Assembly (NCBI RefSeq): GCF_035989285.1
Contig: NZ_CP108513.1
Span: 4,092,001 to 4,156,000, forward strand
Origin: Streptomyces sp. NBC_01235
GTDB taxonomy: Bacteria > Actinomycetota > Actinomycetes > Streptomycetales > Streptomycetaceae
DNA: 64,000 nucleotides
Direction of reading: 5' to 3'
Shown piece by piece: positions 1-9,107 of this stretch. The notes under the pieces were generated by a model. That model did not search any database and was not told the origin of the DNA. It worked only from the letters and a program-made list of their open reading frames with translations. The translations under genes and the position numbers were made by a program. Positions within the stretch are counted from its first letter, which is position 1. The number at the start of each line of letters is the position of its first letter.

Positions 1-1135
1 CCGAGGTCAGCAGCCGGGTGCCCTGCGCTAGCGGGGCGGCCACCGACTCGCCGAACACCTCGTAGACCCGGTCGGCCAGGCCGATGCGCGGGTCACGGAA
101 GCCGGGGTAACGGGCGTGGGCGCGCCCGCCCTCGACGACGAACGGGGGCGCCCCGTGTTCCAGCTCCGAGCTGATCGCCTCGGCGAGCTCGTCGATCGCG
201 CCGGCCTGCGCCAGCGCGATGCGCACCCGGCGCTTGACGTCCATCGCGTCGCGGATGCCGTCGGTGAAGTAGACGTCGGCGAGCCGCGCGACGCCCGCGC
301 AGATCTGCCGCTGCAACTCCCGCTCCAGGCCCGGGAAGTCGTCCTGGACGAGCTTGGCGAGCTCCCAGGTGAAGTGCCGGCGCAGCACGTGGTCGCGCTC
401 CGGGCCCGCCTCGATGAGACCCGCCGTGAAGTCCATGATCTCGGCCGCGGCCCGCAGCCGCGCCAGGTGGTCGGCGCGGTAGGTGATGTTGCTGGCGTCG
501 CCCCGCTTGACCGCGTAGTAGCAGGTGTAGTCGGCCACCACCGAGATCTTCTTCGCGCGCACGCACGCCTCGATGGTGAACGGCTGGTCACTGCCCACCG
601 GCAGGTGCTCGGGGAAGCGCAGCTTGTACTTCTCGACCAGGTCCCGGCGGAACAGCTTGGTGTTGGCCAGCGTGAAGGGCAGCGCGGAGTCGTACAGGCT
701 GACGTCCGGGTCGTTCTCCTTGTACAACGCCTGGTGCACGTACCGGCCGTTGGTGCCGACCATCTTGCCGACCACCACGTCCGAGCCGTGCTTGTCGGCG
801 CACTTCACCATGCGCTCCAGCGCTTCCTCGCCGAGGTAGTCGTCGGAGCCGATGAAGTACACGTACCGGCCGGTGGCCACCTCCAGCGCCCGGTTGCTGG
901 GCGCGGCCGGGCCGCCGGAGTTGGGCTGGTGGATCACCTTGACGGTGTCCGGGTACAACGCCGCGAAGCGGTCCAGTTCGAGGCCGCTGTCGTCGGTGGA
1001 GCCGTCGTCGACGGCGACGATCTCCAGCCGCTCACGGCCGATGCTCTGCCCGACGAGCGAGTTCAGGCACTCCGTCAGGTACGGCATCGTGTTGTAGACG
1101 GCAACGATGACGCTGACGTCAGGCGCAGCACTCAT
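1..1135 (-). CDS. Family 2 glycosyltransferase, 3' end outside window
   Basis: About 378 residues are visible and the frame stays open to the window edge, so the C-terminus is missing. The N-terminus reads as a GT-A fold: VSVIVAVYN near residue 7, then DDGSTDDSG, then SDDYL, the acidic metal/nucleotide-sugar site of GT2 enzymes. Such enzymes move a sugar from a nucleotide donor onto a glycan or lipid carrier at the inner face of the membrane. The start is the ATG at 1133-1135. It follows an aminotransferase and a Gfo/Idh oxidoreductase on the same strand, which suggests it uses the amino sugar those genes could make, in a teichoic-acid-like or other surface polymer. The acceptor cannot be predicted from sequence. 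Confidence 0.85.
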   Translation of the reverse strand, partial: MSAAPDVSVIVAVYNTMPYLTECLNSLVGQSIGRERLEIVAVDDGSTDDSGLELDRFAALYPDTVKVIHQPNSGGPAAPSNRALEVATGRYVYFIGSDDYLGEEALERMVKCADKHGSDVVVGKMVGTNGRYVHQALYKENDPDVSLYDSALPFTLANTKLFRRDLVEKYKLRFPEHLPVGSDQPFTIEACVRAKKISVVADYTCYYAVKRGDASNITYRADHLARLRAAAEIMDFTAGLIEAGPERDHVLRRHFTWELAKLVQDDFPGLERELQRQICAGVARLADVYFTDGIRDAMDVKRRVRIALAQAGAIDELAEAISSELEHGAPPFVVEGGRAHARYPGFRDPRIGLADRVYEVFGESVAAPLAQGTRLLTS

Positions 1136-1245
1136 TCTCCGGCTCCTGGTCTCCGACAGCCGACGGCCGGCTGGGTCCTGCGGGGAAAGTCTCACAGAAC
1201 ATAGGAGTCCTGCCGAGCACGCACCGTTCCCCCGATGTGTGACGC

Positions 1246-2271
1246 TCAGCTGCCATGTGCGGCCAGGTCCTCCGGCTGAAGGGACACGCTGTGGCCGGTG
1301 GTCGCCGACTCGAGCACCGCGGCCGCCACCTCGACGGTACGCATGCCCTGGCGCAGCGTGCAGATGTCGGCGGCCTTGCCGAGCACCGCGTCCCGGAAGA
1401 GCTCGTGCTCGACCTGGAGCGGCTCGCGCTTCGGGATGGCGTACCGGATCATGTCGCCCTCGGAGACACCGCGGAAGGCCTGCAGGGCCTCCCACTCGGT
1501 GGTCACCGCGGCGTTGGAGTGGAACGTGAGGTCGGCGGTGAGGGTGTCGGCGATGAAGCAGCCGCGCTCACCGGTGACCGAGGTGAACCGCTCCTTGAGC
1601 GGGCTCAGCCAGTTCACCAGGTGGTTGACCATCGTGCCGTCGTCGAGACGGCCCACCGCGGAGACCATGTCCTCGTGCTCGCGGCCGCTCTTGGAGACGG
1701 TGTGCGCGGCGATGGACACGTACTGGCGGCCGGTGACCCAGCCGGTGAGGTCGATGTCGTGCGTGGCGAGGTCCTTGACCACGCCGACGTCCGCGATGCG
1801 GTGCGGGAACGGGCCCTGGCGGCGGGTGACGACCTGGTAGACGTCACCGAGCTCGCCGGCCTCCAGACGCGCGCGCAGCGACATCAGCGCCGGGTTGCAG
1901 CGCTCGATGTGACCGACACCGGCCACCAGAGAGCGCGACTCGAACGCCTCGACGAGACGACGGGCGCCGTCCACGGTCTCCGCGACCGGCTTCTCGATCA
2001 GCGCGCAGACGCCGGCCGCGGCGAGCGCCAGGCCGACCTCCTCGTGCAGGTGCGTGGGACAGGCCACGACGGCGTAGTCCACACCGAGGGCGATGAGCTC
2101 CTCGACGGTGTTCAGGACCGGCGCGCCCTGGGCGGCGCCGAACTTGTCGCCCATCGGGTCGACGACGGCGACGAGCTCGACGCCGTCAAGACCCGACAGG
2201 ACACGGGCGTGGTGACGCCCCATGGAGCCGAGGCCGACGAGACCGGCTCGCAGCGACTTCCCGGTGCTCAC
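1246..2271 (-). CDS. Gfo/Idh/MocA family NAD(P)-dependent sugar oxidoreductase
   Basis: 341 residues, the normal length for the family. An N-terminal Rossmann fold is marked by GLVGLGSMG at residues 10-18, and the family's EKP motif lies in ALIEKPVAETVDGA near residue 93. The C-terminal half is the usual substrate domain. Its GTG start overlaps the stop of the upstream aminotransferase by 4 bp, so the two are translationally coupled. A Gfo/Idh enzyme coupled to a DegT aminotransferase recalls the WbpB/WbpE-type route, in which a sugar carbon is oxidised to a ketone and then aminated. Here that pairing is an inference from neighbours; the actual sugar is unknown. Confidence 0.88.
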   Translation of the reverse strand: MSTGKSLRAGLVGLGSMGRHHARVLSGLDGVELVAVVDPMGDKFGAAQGAPVLNTVEELIALGVDYAVVACPTHLHEEVGLALAAAGVCALIEKPVAETVDGARRLVEAFESRSLVAGVGHIERCNPALMSLRARLEAGELGDVYQVVTRRQGPFPHRIADVGVVKDLATHDIDLTGWVTGRQYVSIAAHTVSKSGREHEDMVSAVGRLDDGTMVNHLVNWLSPLKERFTSVTGERGCFIADTLTADLTFHSNAAVTTEWEALQAFRGVSEGDMIRYAIPKREPLQVEHELFRDAVLGKAADICTLRQGMRTVEVAAAVLESATTGHSVSLQPEDLAAHGS

Positions 2272-3383
2272 AGCTGCTCCCCCAGAGCATTGACGGCGGT
2301 GACGATGCGCTCCAGGTCCTGGGCCGACAGGGCCGGGTGCACGGGCAGCGACACGACCTCGGCGGCCGCGCGGTCCGTCTCGGGCAGGTCCCAGTTGCGA
2401 CCCGCCTTCTGGTCCGGCTCCCAGTACGGCTTCAGCCGGTGGATGGGCGTCGGGTAGTACACGGCGTTGCCGATGCCGGCCTCGGTCAGCTTGGCCATCG
2501 CGGCGTCCCGGTCACCCTGGATGCGGACCGTGTACTGGTGGTAGATGTGCCGGGCGCCCTCGGCGACCTTCGGCGTGACCACGTTCGGCGCGGTGATGTG
2601 CTCCGTGAGGTACGCGGCGTGGGCGATGCGCTGCTCGGTCCAGCCGTCCAGCTTGCGGCGCTGCACGCGGCCGATGGCGGCGGACACGTCCGTCATGCGC
2701 ACGTTGGCGCCGACGATCTCGTTGGCGTAGCGCGTCTCCATGCCCTGGTTGCGCAGCAGGCGCAGGGTGCGGGCGGTCGCCGCGTCCCCGGTGGAGATCA
2801 TGCCGCCCTCGAGGCTGTGCATGTTCTTCGTCGGGTAGAAGCTGAACGTGCCGACGGCGCCGAAGGCGCCGACCGGAGTGCCGTTCAGGGCGGCCGCGTG
2901 GGCCTGGCAGGCGTCCTCGACGACGGCGAGTCCGTGCTGCTCGGCGATCGCCATGATCTTGTCCATGGCGGCCGGGTGGCCGTACAGGTGCACCGGCATG
3001 ATCGCGGCGGTCCGCGGCGACAGGGCCGCCTCGACCGCGGCCGGGTCCAGGCAGTACGTCTGCGGGTCGATGTCGGCGAAGACCACGTCGGCGCCGACCA
3101 GCCGCACCGCGTTCGCGGACGCGGCGAAGGAGAACGACGGCACGATGACCTCGTCGCCCGGGCCGAGGCCGAGGGCGAGGAGCGACAGGTGCAGCGCGGA
3201 CGTACCGGAGTTGACCGCGACGCAGTGGCGTCCGTCGACCAGCTCCGAGAACTCCTCCTCGAAGGCGGCCACCTCGGGGCCCTGGACGACCATGCCACTG
3301 CGCAGCACGCGCACCGCGGCGTCGATCTCCTCCTCGCCGATCACGGGTTTGGCGGCCGGAATGAACACATGGGCGTCGGTCAT
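2268..3383 (-). CDS. DegT/DnrJ/EryC1/StrS family PLP-dependent sugar aminotransferase
   Basis: 371 residues. SGTSALHLSLLALG in the N-terminal third and SFYPTKNMHSLEGG near residues 178-190, with the Schiff-base lysine in PTKN at about residue 184, are diagnostic of the family. It transfers an amino group, usually from glutamate, to a keto-sugar nucleotide. The open frame extends far upstream into non-coding DNA. I chose the ATG at 3381-3383 because an AGGAGG lies 8 nt before it; an ATG two codons earlier is too close to that site. The 3' end overlaps the oxidoreductase start by 4 bp. It is the first gene of a short sugar operon. Confidence 0.9.
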   Translation of the reverse strand: MTDAHVFIPAAKPVIGEEEIDAAVRVLRSGMVVQGPEVAAFEEEFSELVDGRHCVAVNSGTSALHLSLLALGLGPGDEVIVPSFSFAASANAVRLVGADVVFADIDPQTYCLDPAAVEAALSPRTAAIMPVHLYGHPAAMDKIMAIAEQHGLAVVEDACQAHAAALNGTPVGAFGAVGTFSFYPTKNMHSLEGGMISTGDAATARTLRLLRNQGMETRYANEIVGANVRMTDVSAAIGRVQRRKLDGWTEQRIAHAAYLTEHITAPNVVTPKVAEGARHIYHQYTVRIQGDRDAAMAKLTEAGIGNAVYYPTPIHRLKPYWEPDQKAGRNWDLPETDRAAAEVVSLPVHPALSAQDLERIVTAVNALGEQL

Positions 3384-3782
3384 CGACATCCCCTCCTCTA
3401 CGGCGACCTCGAAGGCGCACCACGTCATGCATGGTCGGGAAGGGACCGTGTCGATGCTCAGCACGGCCGCATCCCTGGTTGTCCGCCGGTGCCTGTGGGC
3501 GGGCGGACGGCTTGTACACAGGACCCCGCCCCGTGAGGGTTCCTTGCGGGAAGTCAGCCGTGTCCGGCTGGAAGACCGGATGTGCTCATCGGCTGTGGTC
3601 ACGGTGTGCATGTCTTTGGCCACCGGGACCAGAGTGCACGTTACCAGCCCGGAGACGGCGATTTTCCCCAGGGTTACCACAGCGAAACCCACCGCGCGGG
3701 TGCCCTCAATCACAAGCGAGACACAGAGTAACTCCCCTATGAACGCAATGCGACGCGGGTACGTGGGGGCGTGTGCGGCACC
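3384..3782. other. Intergenic region upstream of the sugar operon
   Basis: About 400 bp between the rne terminator and the aminotransferase start. It is less GC-rich around 3590-3740 than its surroundings, as promoter regions are. The only ribosome site I can support is the AGGAGG just before 3383. I see no convincing -35/-10 pair, RNA fold or small gene. Confidence 0.4.
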
Positions 3783-3817
3783 GGCGCGGGCGCCCGGATA
3801 CACCGGGTGCCCGCGCC
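3783..3817 (-). terminator. rne terminator hairpin
   Basis: A 15-bp stem with one G-T wobble and a 5-nt loop (ATACA) lies 25 bp beyond the rne stop codon. There is no U-tract, as is common in Streptomyces. Confidence 0.7.
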
Positions 3818-3841
3818 GCCGCCGTCGGCCCGAGCCGGGCG

Positions 3842-6800
3842 TCAGTCCTCCGTCGAGGCGGAGACGGACGGGGCACTCTGCTGCGCCGCCGCCGTCTTCT
3901 TCGACACCGACTTCGCCGCCTTCTTGGCCGTCGTCTTCTTGGCGACGGTCTTCTTCGCGGCCGTCTTCTTGGCCACCGCCGTCTTCTTGGTGGCGGCCTT
4001 CTTCGCCGTGGCCTTCTTCGCCGTCTTGCGGGCGGCCGTCTTCTTCGCCGGAGCGGCCTCCGCCTCCTCGGCGGGCGCCTCGGTCTCCTCGGCGGCGACC
4101 TCCGCCGCGGCCGACGGGACGACCACGACGGCCGTCTCCTCGGACGCGGTCGGCGCGGTGGCCTTGCGCACGGCACGGCGCCGCGGGCGGGCCGGGGCCG
4201 CGCTCTCGACGACGGGCTCGTCGGCCTTCGCGGCCTCGGCCTGTTCCACCGGAGTGACCTCGGCGGCAGGAGCCTGCGCGACCGGAACCTCCGCGACCGC
4301 CGGCTCGGCGACCGTCACCACGGCGGCCTCGGCCCCCGCGGGCGAACCGGCCGGCGCGGACACCTTGCGGGTGGCGCGACGGCGCGTACGGCCCTTGGGC
4401 GCGGCCTCGTCGACGACCGGGGCCTCGACGGCCGGAGCCTCGACGACCGGGTCCTCGACGGCGACCGGCTCGGCGTGCGCGGCGACCGCCTCGGCCGGCT
4501 GCACCGGACGCCCGGCCTCCGCCTCGACGGTGACGTCCTGCGCGGTGGGCGCCTCCACGGCCGTCTCGGTGACCGGCTCGACGGGCTCCTCCGTCGCGAA
4601 CGCCTCGGAGCCACCCGCCCTCCGCGACGCACCGCCGCGCGGCGCACCCGCCGGAGCGGACGCCCTGCGGCTCGCCCGGCGTCGGCCCCGGCCACGCGTG
4701 GCAGCGGCCTCCGCCTCGGCGATGCTGCTGTACAGCTCCTCGTCGGGTGCGAACTCCGGCGCGGCGAGCGCGACCGGCTGGGCCACCTCGGCGGCGATCT
4801 CGGCCTCGCTCTCCGCCTCCTGCTCGACGCTCACAAGGGGCTCGGCGAGCTCGGTGGCCACGGCCTCGTGCTCGTGCTCGTGGGCGTCGCCGCCACGGCC
4901 GCGCTTCTTGCGCTTGCCACCGCCACCGGCGGCGGTCGGCTGCTCCATGTGGACGATGACGCCGCGTCCGTTGCAGTGCACACAGGTCTCGGAGAACGAC
5001 TCCAGCAGCCCCTGCCCGACCCGCTTGCGGGTCATCTGCACGAGCCCCAGCGAGGTCACCTCGGCGACCTGGTGCTTCGTGCGGTCGCGGCCCAGGCACT
5101 CCAGCAGACGGCGCAGCACCAGGTCCCGGTTGGACTCCAGCACCATGTCGATGAAGTCGATGACGATGATGCCGCCGAGGTCGCGCAGCCGCAGCTGGCG
5201 CACGATCTCCTCGGCCGCCTCCAGGTTGTTCCTGGTGACCGTCTCCTCGAGGTTGCCGCCCTGACCGGTGAACTTGCCGGTGTTGACGTCGACCACGACC
5301 ATCGCCTCGGTCCGGTCGATCACCAGCGAGCCGCCGCTGGGCAGCCAGACCTTGCGGTCCAGCGCCTTGGCGAGCTGCTCGTCGATCCGGTACGTGGCGA
5401 AGACGTCGACCTCGGACGTCCACTTCGACAGCCGGTCGGCCAGGTCGGGCGCGACGTGCGAGACGTACCCGTGGATCGTCGACCAGCCCTCGTCGCCGCT
5501 GACGATGACCTTGGAGAAGTCCTCGTTGAAGATGTCGCGCACGACCCGGACGGTCATGTCCGGCTCGCCGTACAGCAGCGTCGGCGCGTTGCCGCCGTTC
5601 TTGGCCTTCTTCTGGATGTCCTCCCACTGCCCCTGCAGCCGCTCGACGTCACGGCGCAGCTCGTCCTCGCTCGCACCCTCGGCGGCGGTGCGCACGATGA
5701 CGCCCGCGTCCTCGGGGACGATCTTCTTGAGGATCGTCTTCAGCCGGGCCCGCTCGGTGTCGGGCAGCTTGCGGCTGATGCCGGTCATCGAGCCCTCGGG
5801 CACGTACACGAGGTAGCGGCCCGGGAGGGAGACCTGGCTGGTCAGACGGGCGCCCTTGTGGCCGATCGGGTCCTTCGTCACCTGGACGAGGACCGACTGG
5901 CCCGACTTGAGGGCGGCCTCGATCCGGCGCGGGCCGTTGGCCATGCCCAGCGCCTCGAAGTTGACCTCACCGGCGTAGAGCACCGCGTTGCGGCCCTTGC
6001 CGATGTCGATGAAGGCGGCCTCCATCGACGGCAGCACGTTCTGGACCTTGCCCAGGTAGACGTTGCCGACGTACGAGGTGGCCTGCTCCTTGTTGACGTA
6101 GTGCTCGACGAGCACGCCGTCCTCCAGGACGCCGATCTGGGTGCGCTCGCCGCTCTGGCGGACGACCATCACCCGCTCGACGGCCTCGCGCCGGGCCAGG
6201 AACTCGGCCTCGGTGATGATCGGGACACGACGACGCCCCTGCTCACGGCCTTCCCGGCGGCGCTGCTTCTTGGCCTCCAGACGCGTGGAGCCCTTGATGG
6301 ACTGCACCTCGTCGGACGGCTCGGAGGGCTTGCGCGGCTCGCGGACCTTGACGACCGTGCGCTCGGGGTCTCCGTCGCCCGGCTCGACCTCGCCGGAGGA
6401 GTCCCCGGCACGGCGACGACGACGGCGGCGACGGCGACTTCCGGCGGTGGAGCCACCGGCCCCGTCCTCCGTGTCCTCGGCGTCCTCGTCCTCCTGCTCG
6501 GCGGTGTCCTCGGCGTCCTGCGCGGCCTGCTCGGCGACGAGCTCGTCGGCCTCGGCGTCCCCGGGCTCCCCCTCGCCGTCGGCGGCATCGCCACGACGAC
6601 GGCGACGGCCACCACGGCGACGACGGCGGCGCGACCCGGTCTCCTCGGTCTCGTCGTCACCCTCGACGACGTCCTCGGCGGCCTCGTCGGCCTCCTCCGG
6701 CTCGCTCTCCGCCTCGTCCTCCACGACGGGTACGACGGTCTCGGCGGCCTGCGCGACGGGCGCGGCGGTCCGGCCGGGCTCGGCCTCCTCGCCGAAGGCA

Positions 6801-8017
6801 CCGCCCCGGCGGCGACGGCGACGACGCGACCCGGTCGGCTCCTCCGGAAGCTCCTGCGCCTCCTCGGGCTCCTCGGCCTCCGTCGCCCCGGCCTCGGCGG
6901 CGGCCGCTTCGGCGGCGGCCCGCTGCGGCGTCTGGAACTGCGGCTCGGCGAACACGGGCGCCTGGAACACCGCGACCGCGGGCCGCGCCGGGCGACGCGG
7001 CGCGTCGTCCTCGCCATTGCCCTTCACCGGCTCGGGCGCGGAGAAACCGCCGGCGGCCCGACGGACCACGCGCCGACGCCCACGCCGCGGACCGGCGTCC
7101 TCGTCGGCCTGAGCGGCAGGGGCCTCGGGGGCCTTCGTCTCTTCGACAGCGGCGGCGGGAGCGGCGACGACCGGCTCGGCGGTCGCCTCTGCCACTGCGG
7201 TCACTTCGGTCGCCTCGGCCTCGGCGGGCGCGGCGACCCGGCGCGTGGCGCGACGGCGGGTACGCGGCGCGGCCTCGGCGGGCGCCTCGGCGGTCACGGC
7301 AGGAGCCTCGGCCTCGACTGCGGGCGTCTCGGCCTCCGGCGCACCGGCGGGCGCGGTCGCCCGGCGGGTGGCCCGGCGCCGCGTACGGGGAGCGGCCTCG
7401 GCGGGCGCCTCGTCGGCCGCCTGGGCGACGGGCTCGGACGTGGGCTCGGACTCTGCGGCGGACTGTTCCACGACGGCGGCCTCCTGGGCGGCGGTCTCGA
7501 CGACCTCGGCCGGAGCGGCTCCGGCGGGCGCGGACACGCGACGCGTGGCCCGGCGGCGGGTACGGCGAGGAGCGGCGTCCTCGACGAGGGTTTCCTCGGC
7601 GGCGGCTTCCTCGGCGACCGCTTCGGCGGCGGCCACGGGCACGACCGTCTCGGCGGACTCGGCGGCGGCCGGAGCACCGGCGGGCGCGGAAGCGCGGCGG
7701 GTGGCCCGGCGCCGCGTACGGGGCGCGGCCTCGGCGACTACTTCTTCGGCCTCTTGGACCTCTGCGACCGCGACAGCCTCTGCGGCTTCCTCGGTCTTGA
7801 TGTCGCCGGCCTGGAGGTCCTCCTCCGCCAGCTCCTCGACGGACTCCACGGCCGGTATGGCCGGCGTGGTGATCTCGGCCGAGGTGTCGGCGGCGGCGAC
7901 CGGCGGACCCGCCGGTCGGGAAGCGGCACGGCGCCGACGACGCGGCGGCAGGGTGTCGCTGGGGCTGTTCGATTCGGAGTCCGTCACGGACTCTGCGGAT
8001 TCGGTTGGCTCGAGCAT
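3842..8017 (-). CDS. rne: Ribonuclease E/G, long Streptomyces type
   Basis: 1391 residues. It starts the decay of mRNA and the processing of rRNA and tRNA by single-strand cleavage. The catalytic core is central, at about residues 600-1020. It begins with an S1-like RNA-binding segment (SYVGNVYLGKVQNVLPS). Metal-binding aspartates follow in VVVDVNTGK and GGIIVIDFIDM, then the zinc-link cysteines in CVHCNGRG. The rest is low-complexity Glu/Ala-rich sequence studded with Arg clusters. The motif TRRRATRR followed by APAG recurs at least four times before the core, with variants after it, and poly-Arg runs lie near residues 400-560. The C-terminus is Lys/Ala-rich and histone-H1-like. The layout, with a core flanked by disordered arms on both sides, is that of the actinobacterial enzyme rather than the Gram-negative one. 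Start: ATG at 8015-8017. Confidence 0.97.
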   Translation of the reverse strand: MLEPTESAESVTDSESNSPSDTLPPRRRRRAASRPAGPPVAAADTSAEITTPAIPAVESVEELAEEDLQAGDIKTEEAAEAVAVAEVQEAEEVVAEAAPRTRRRATRRASAPAGAPAAAESAETVVPVAAAEAVAEEAAAEETLVEDAAPRRTRRRATRRVSAPAGAAPAEVVETAAQEAAVVEQSAAESEPTSEPVAQAADEAPAEAAPRTRRRATRRATAPAGAPEAETPAVEAEAPAVTAEAPAEAAPRTRRRATRRVAAPAEAEATEVTAVAEATAEPVVAAPAAAVEETKAPEAPAAQADEDAGPRRGRRRVVRRAAGGFSAPEPVKGNGEDDAPRRPARPAVAVFQAPVFAEPQFQTPQRAAAEAAAAEAGATEAEEPEEAQELPEEPTGSRRRRRRRGGAFGEEAEPGRTAAPVAQAAETVVPVVEDEAESEPEEADEAAEDVVEGDDETEETGSRRRRRRGGRRRRRGDAADGEGEPGDAEADELVAEQAAQDAEDTAEQEDEDAEDTEDGAGGSTAGSRRRRRRRRRAGDSSGEVEPGDGDPERTVVKVREPRKPSEPSDEVQSIKGSTRLEAKKQRRREGREQGRRRVPIITEAEFLARREAVERVMVVRQSGERTQIGVLEDGVLVEHYVNKEQATSYVGNVYLGKVQNVLPSMEAAFIDIGKGRNAVLYAGEVNFEALGMANGPRRIEAALKSGQSVLVQVTKDPIGHKGARLTSQVSLPGRYLVYVPEGSMTGISRKLPDTERARLKTILKKIVPEDAGVIVRTAAEGASEDELRRDVERLQGQWEDIQKKAKNGGNAPTLLYGEPDMTVRVVRDIFNEDFSKVIVSGDEGWSTIHGYVSHVAPDLADRLSKWTSEVDVFATYRIDEQLAKALDRKVWLPSGGSLVIDRTEAMVVVDVNTGKFTGQGGNLEETVTRNNLEAAEEIVRQLRLRDLGGIIVIDFIDMVLESNRDLVLRRLLECLGRDRTKHQVAEVTSLGLVQMTRKRVGQGLLESFSETCVHCNGRGVIVHMEQPTAAGGGGKRKKRGRGGDAHEHEHEAVATELAEPLVSVEQEAESEAEIAAEVAQPVALAAPEFAPDEELYSSIAEAEAAATRGRGRRRASRRASAPAGAPRGGASRRAGGSEAFATEEPVEPVTETAVEAPTAQDVTVEAEAGRPVQPAEAVAAHAEPVAVEDPVVEAPAVEAPVVDEAAPKGRTRRRATRKVSAPAGSPAGAEAAVVTVAEPAVAEVPVAQAPAAEVTPVEQAEAAKADEPVVESAAPARPRRRAVRKATAPTASEETAVVVVPSAAAEVAAEETEAPAEEAEAAPAKKTAARKTAKKATAKKAATKKTAVAKKTAAKKTVAKKTTAKKAAKSVSKKTAAAQQSAPSVSASTED

Positions 8018-8294
8018 GCGGGCGTTTCTCCCGTCAGGCTCCCGGGCGCCGCGCCTGGTCCGGCGTCGATCACGGGGGATCGATCACCGTTGACGTCCGC
8101 GGCTCGCGCGATGCGCGGTGCCGCCGTCCGGGGCGCGGGCGCCGCACGGGAGCTCTCTGTGTCCTGTCTCGCCGGTTCCGTACGCCGAATGCGTACGGCC
8201 TGGCGAAAGTCTTCTGGTCGGTGCGCTGCCCGACCCAGGTGGCTCCCGAGTACGAGGGCGGCGCTACGACGTCCGTCCCTTCGCGGAACCTTCC

Positions 8295-9101
8295 CTACGC
8301 GGGCGCCTTCGCGGCGGCAGCGGGGTCGGCCGTTGTGGGGGCCTGAGCTGCCTCGCGGTCGGGCGCGAGCGGGTCGGTCACCGTGCCGGTCTCTTCATCG
8401 AACAGCCCCTGCGCCAGCCTGGTCACCGCTGCGGGGACCGGCGGCGCCAGGTCGGCCACGGCGCGGAGACCGGACAGGACGTCGTCGGGTCGTACGGCAG
8501 GCGTCACGTGCCGAACAACCAGCCGCAGTATCGCACAGGGCTGGTCGGTCGGCCTATCAGCAGGTTCACTGTGCGTTTCAAGTTGTACCACCGCGGCCCT
8601 GGCGTCGAAGGTGCGGACGCCGTTCTTGGTCATGCGCTGGACCTCGACGGCGTCGGCCTTGTTGAAGGCGTCCACCGCGTGATCGGCGTCGGCCGGATCC
8701 ACCCCGGCCAGCCGCAACTCCCAGACGGAGGCCGTCAGCCGGTCGGCGAGCCCCGAGGTCCGGGCCTCGACCGCGTCGACGACATCGAGCCCGGCGGGCA
8801 GCGACTCGTCGAGGAGAACTCTCAGCTTCTCCGGGTCACGCGCCGCGCTCAGCGCGATCTCCAGGTACTCCGCCTCACTGCCCGTGCCGGTGGGTGCGGC
8901 ATTGGCGTAGGACACCTTCGGGTGCGGCGTGAACCCCGCCGAGTACGCCATCGGCACCTCGGCACGGCGCAACGCGCGCTCGAAGGCGCGCTGGAAGTCA
9001 CGGTGGCTGGTGAACCGGAGGCGGCCGCGCTTGGTGTAGCGCAGTCGGATGCGCTGCACCGCGGGTGCGGGCGGCGGGCCTTCGGGCTGTCGCTTGCCCA
9101 G
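8295..9101 (-). CDS. TIGR03936 / DUF2344 radical-SAM-associated protein
   Basis: A 268-residue reading starts at a CTG codon (9099-9101); a shorter 254-residue reading starts at a GTG (9057-9059). The core RIRLRYTKRGRLRFTSHRD and YSAGFTPHPKVSY are family signatures. The biochemical role is not established. Across actinobacteria and firmicutes the gene sits with, or is fused to, the B12-domain radical-SAM protein TIGR03960, here at 10853-12805. I prefer the CTG because the 14 extra residues (KRQPEGPPPAPA) match my memory of Streptomyces homologues, an in-frame TGA lies just upstream, and AAGGA sits 10 nt before it. The GTG has no ribosome site. Confidence 0.85.
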   Translation of the reverse strand: MGKRQPEGPPPAPAVQRIRLRYTKRGRLRFTSHRDFQRAFERALRRAEVPMAYSAGFTPHPKVSYANAAPTGTGSEAEYLEIALSAARDPEKLRVLLDESLPAGLDVVDAVEARTSGLADRLTASVWELRLAGVDPADADHAVDAFNKADAVEVQRMTKNGVRTFDARAAVVQLETHSEPADRPTDQPCAILRLVVRHVTPAVRPDDVLSGLRAVADLAPPVPAAVTRLAQGLFDEETGTVTDPLAPDREAAQAPTTADPAAAAKAPA

Positions 9102-9107
9102 TGTCGT

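Noticed and set aside
2268..5627. A single 1119-codon frame joining the aminotransferase with DNA opposite rne
   Set aside because: Only the last 371 codons show aminotransferase homology, and an AGGAGG-preceded ATG at 3383 marks its start. The rest is a shifted frame of rne.
3773..8665. A very long open frame antisense to rne
   Set aside because: High GC and strong third-base bias leave antisense frames open. The product is low-complexity Arg/Gly/Leu with no motif, while the minus strand is clearly RNase E.
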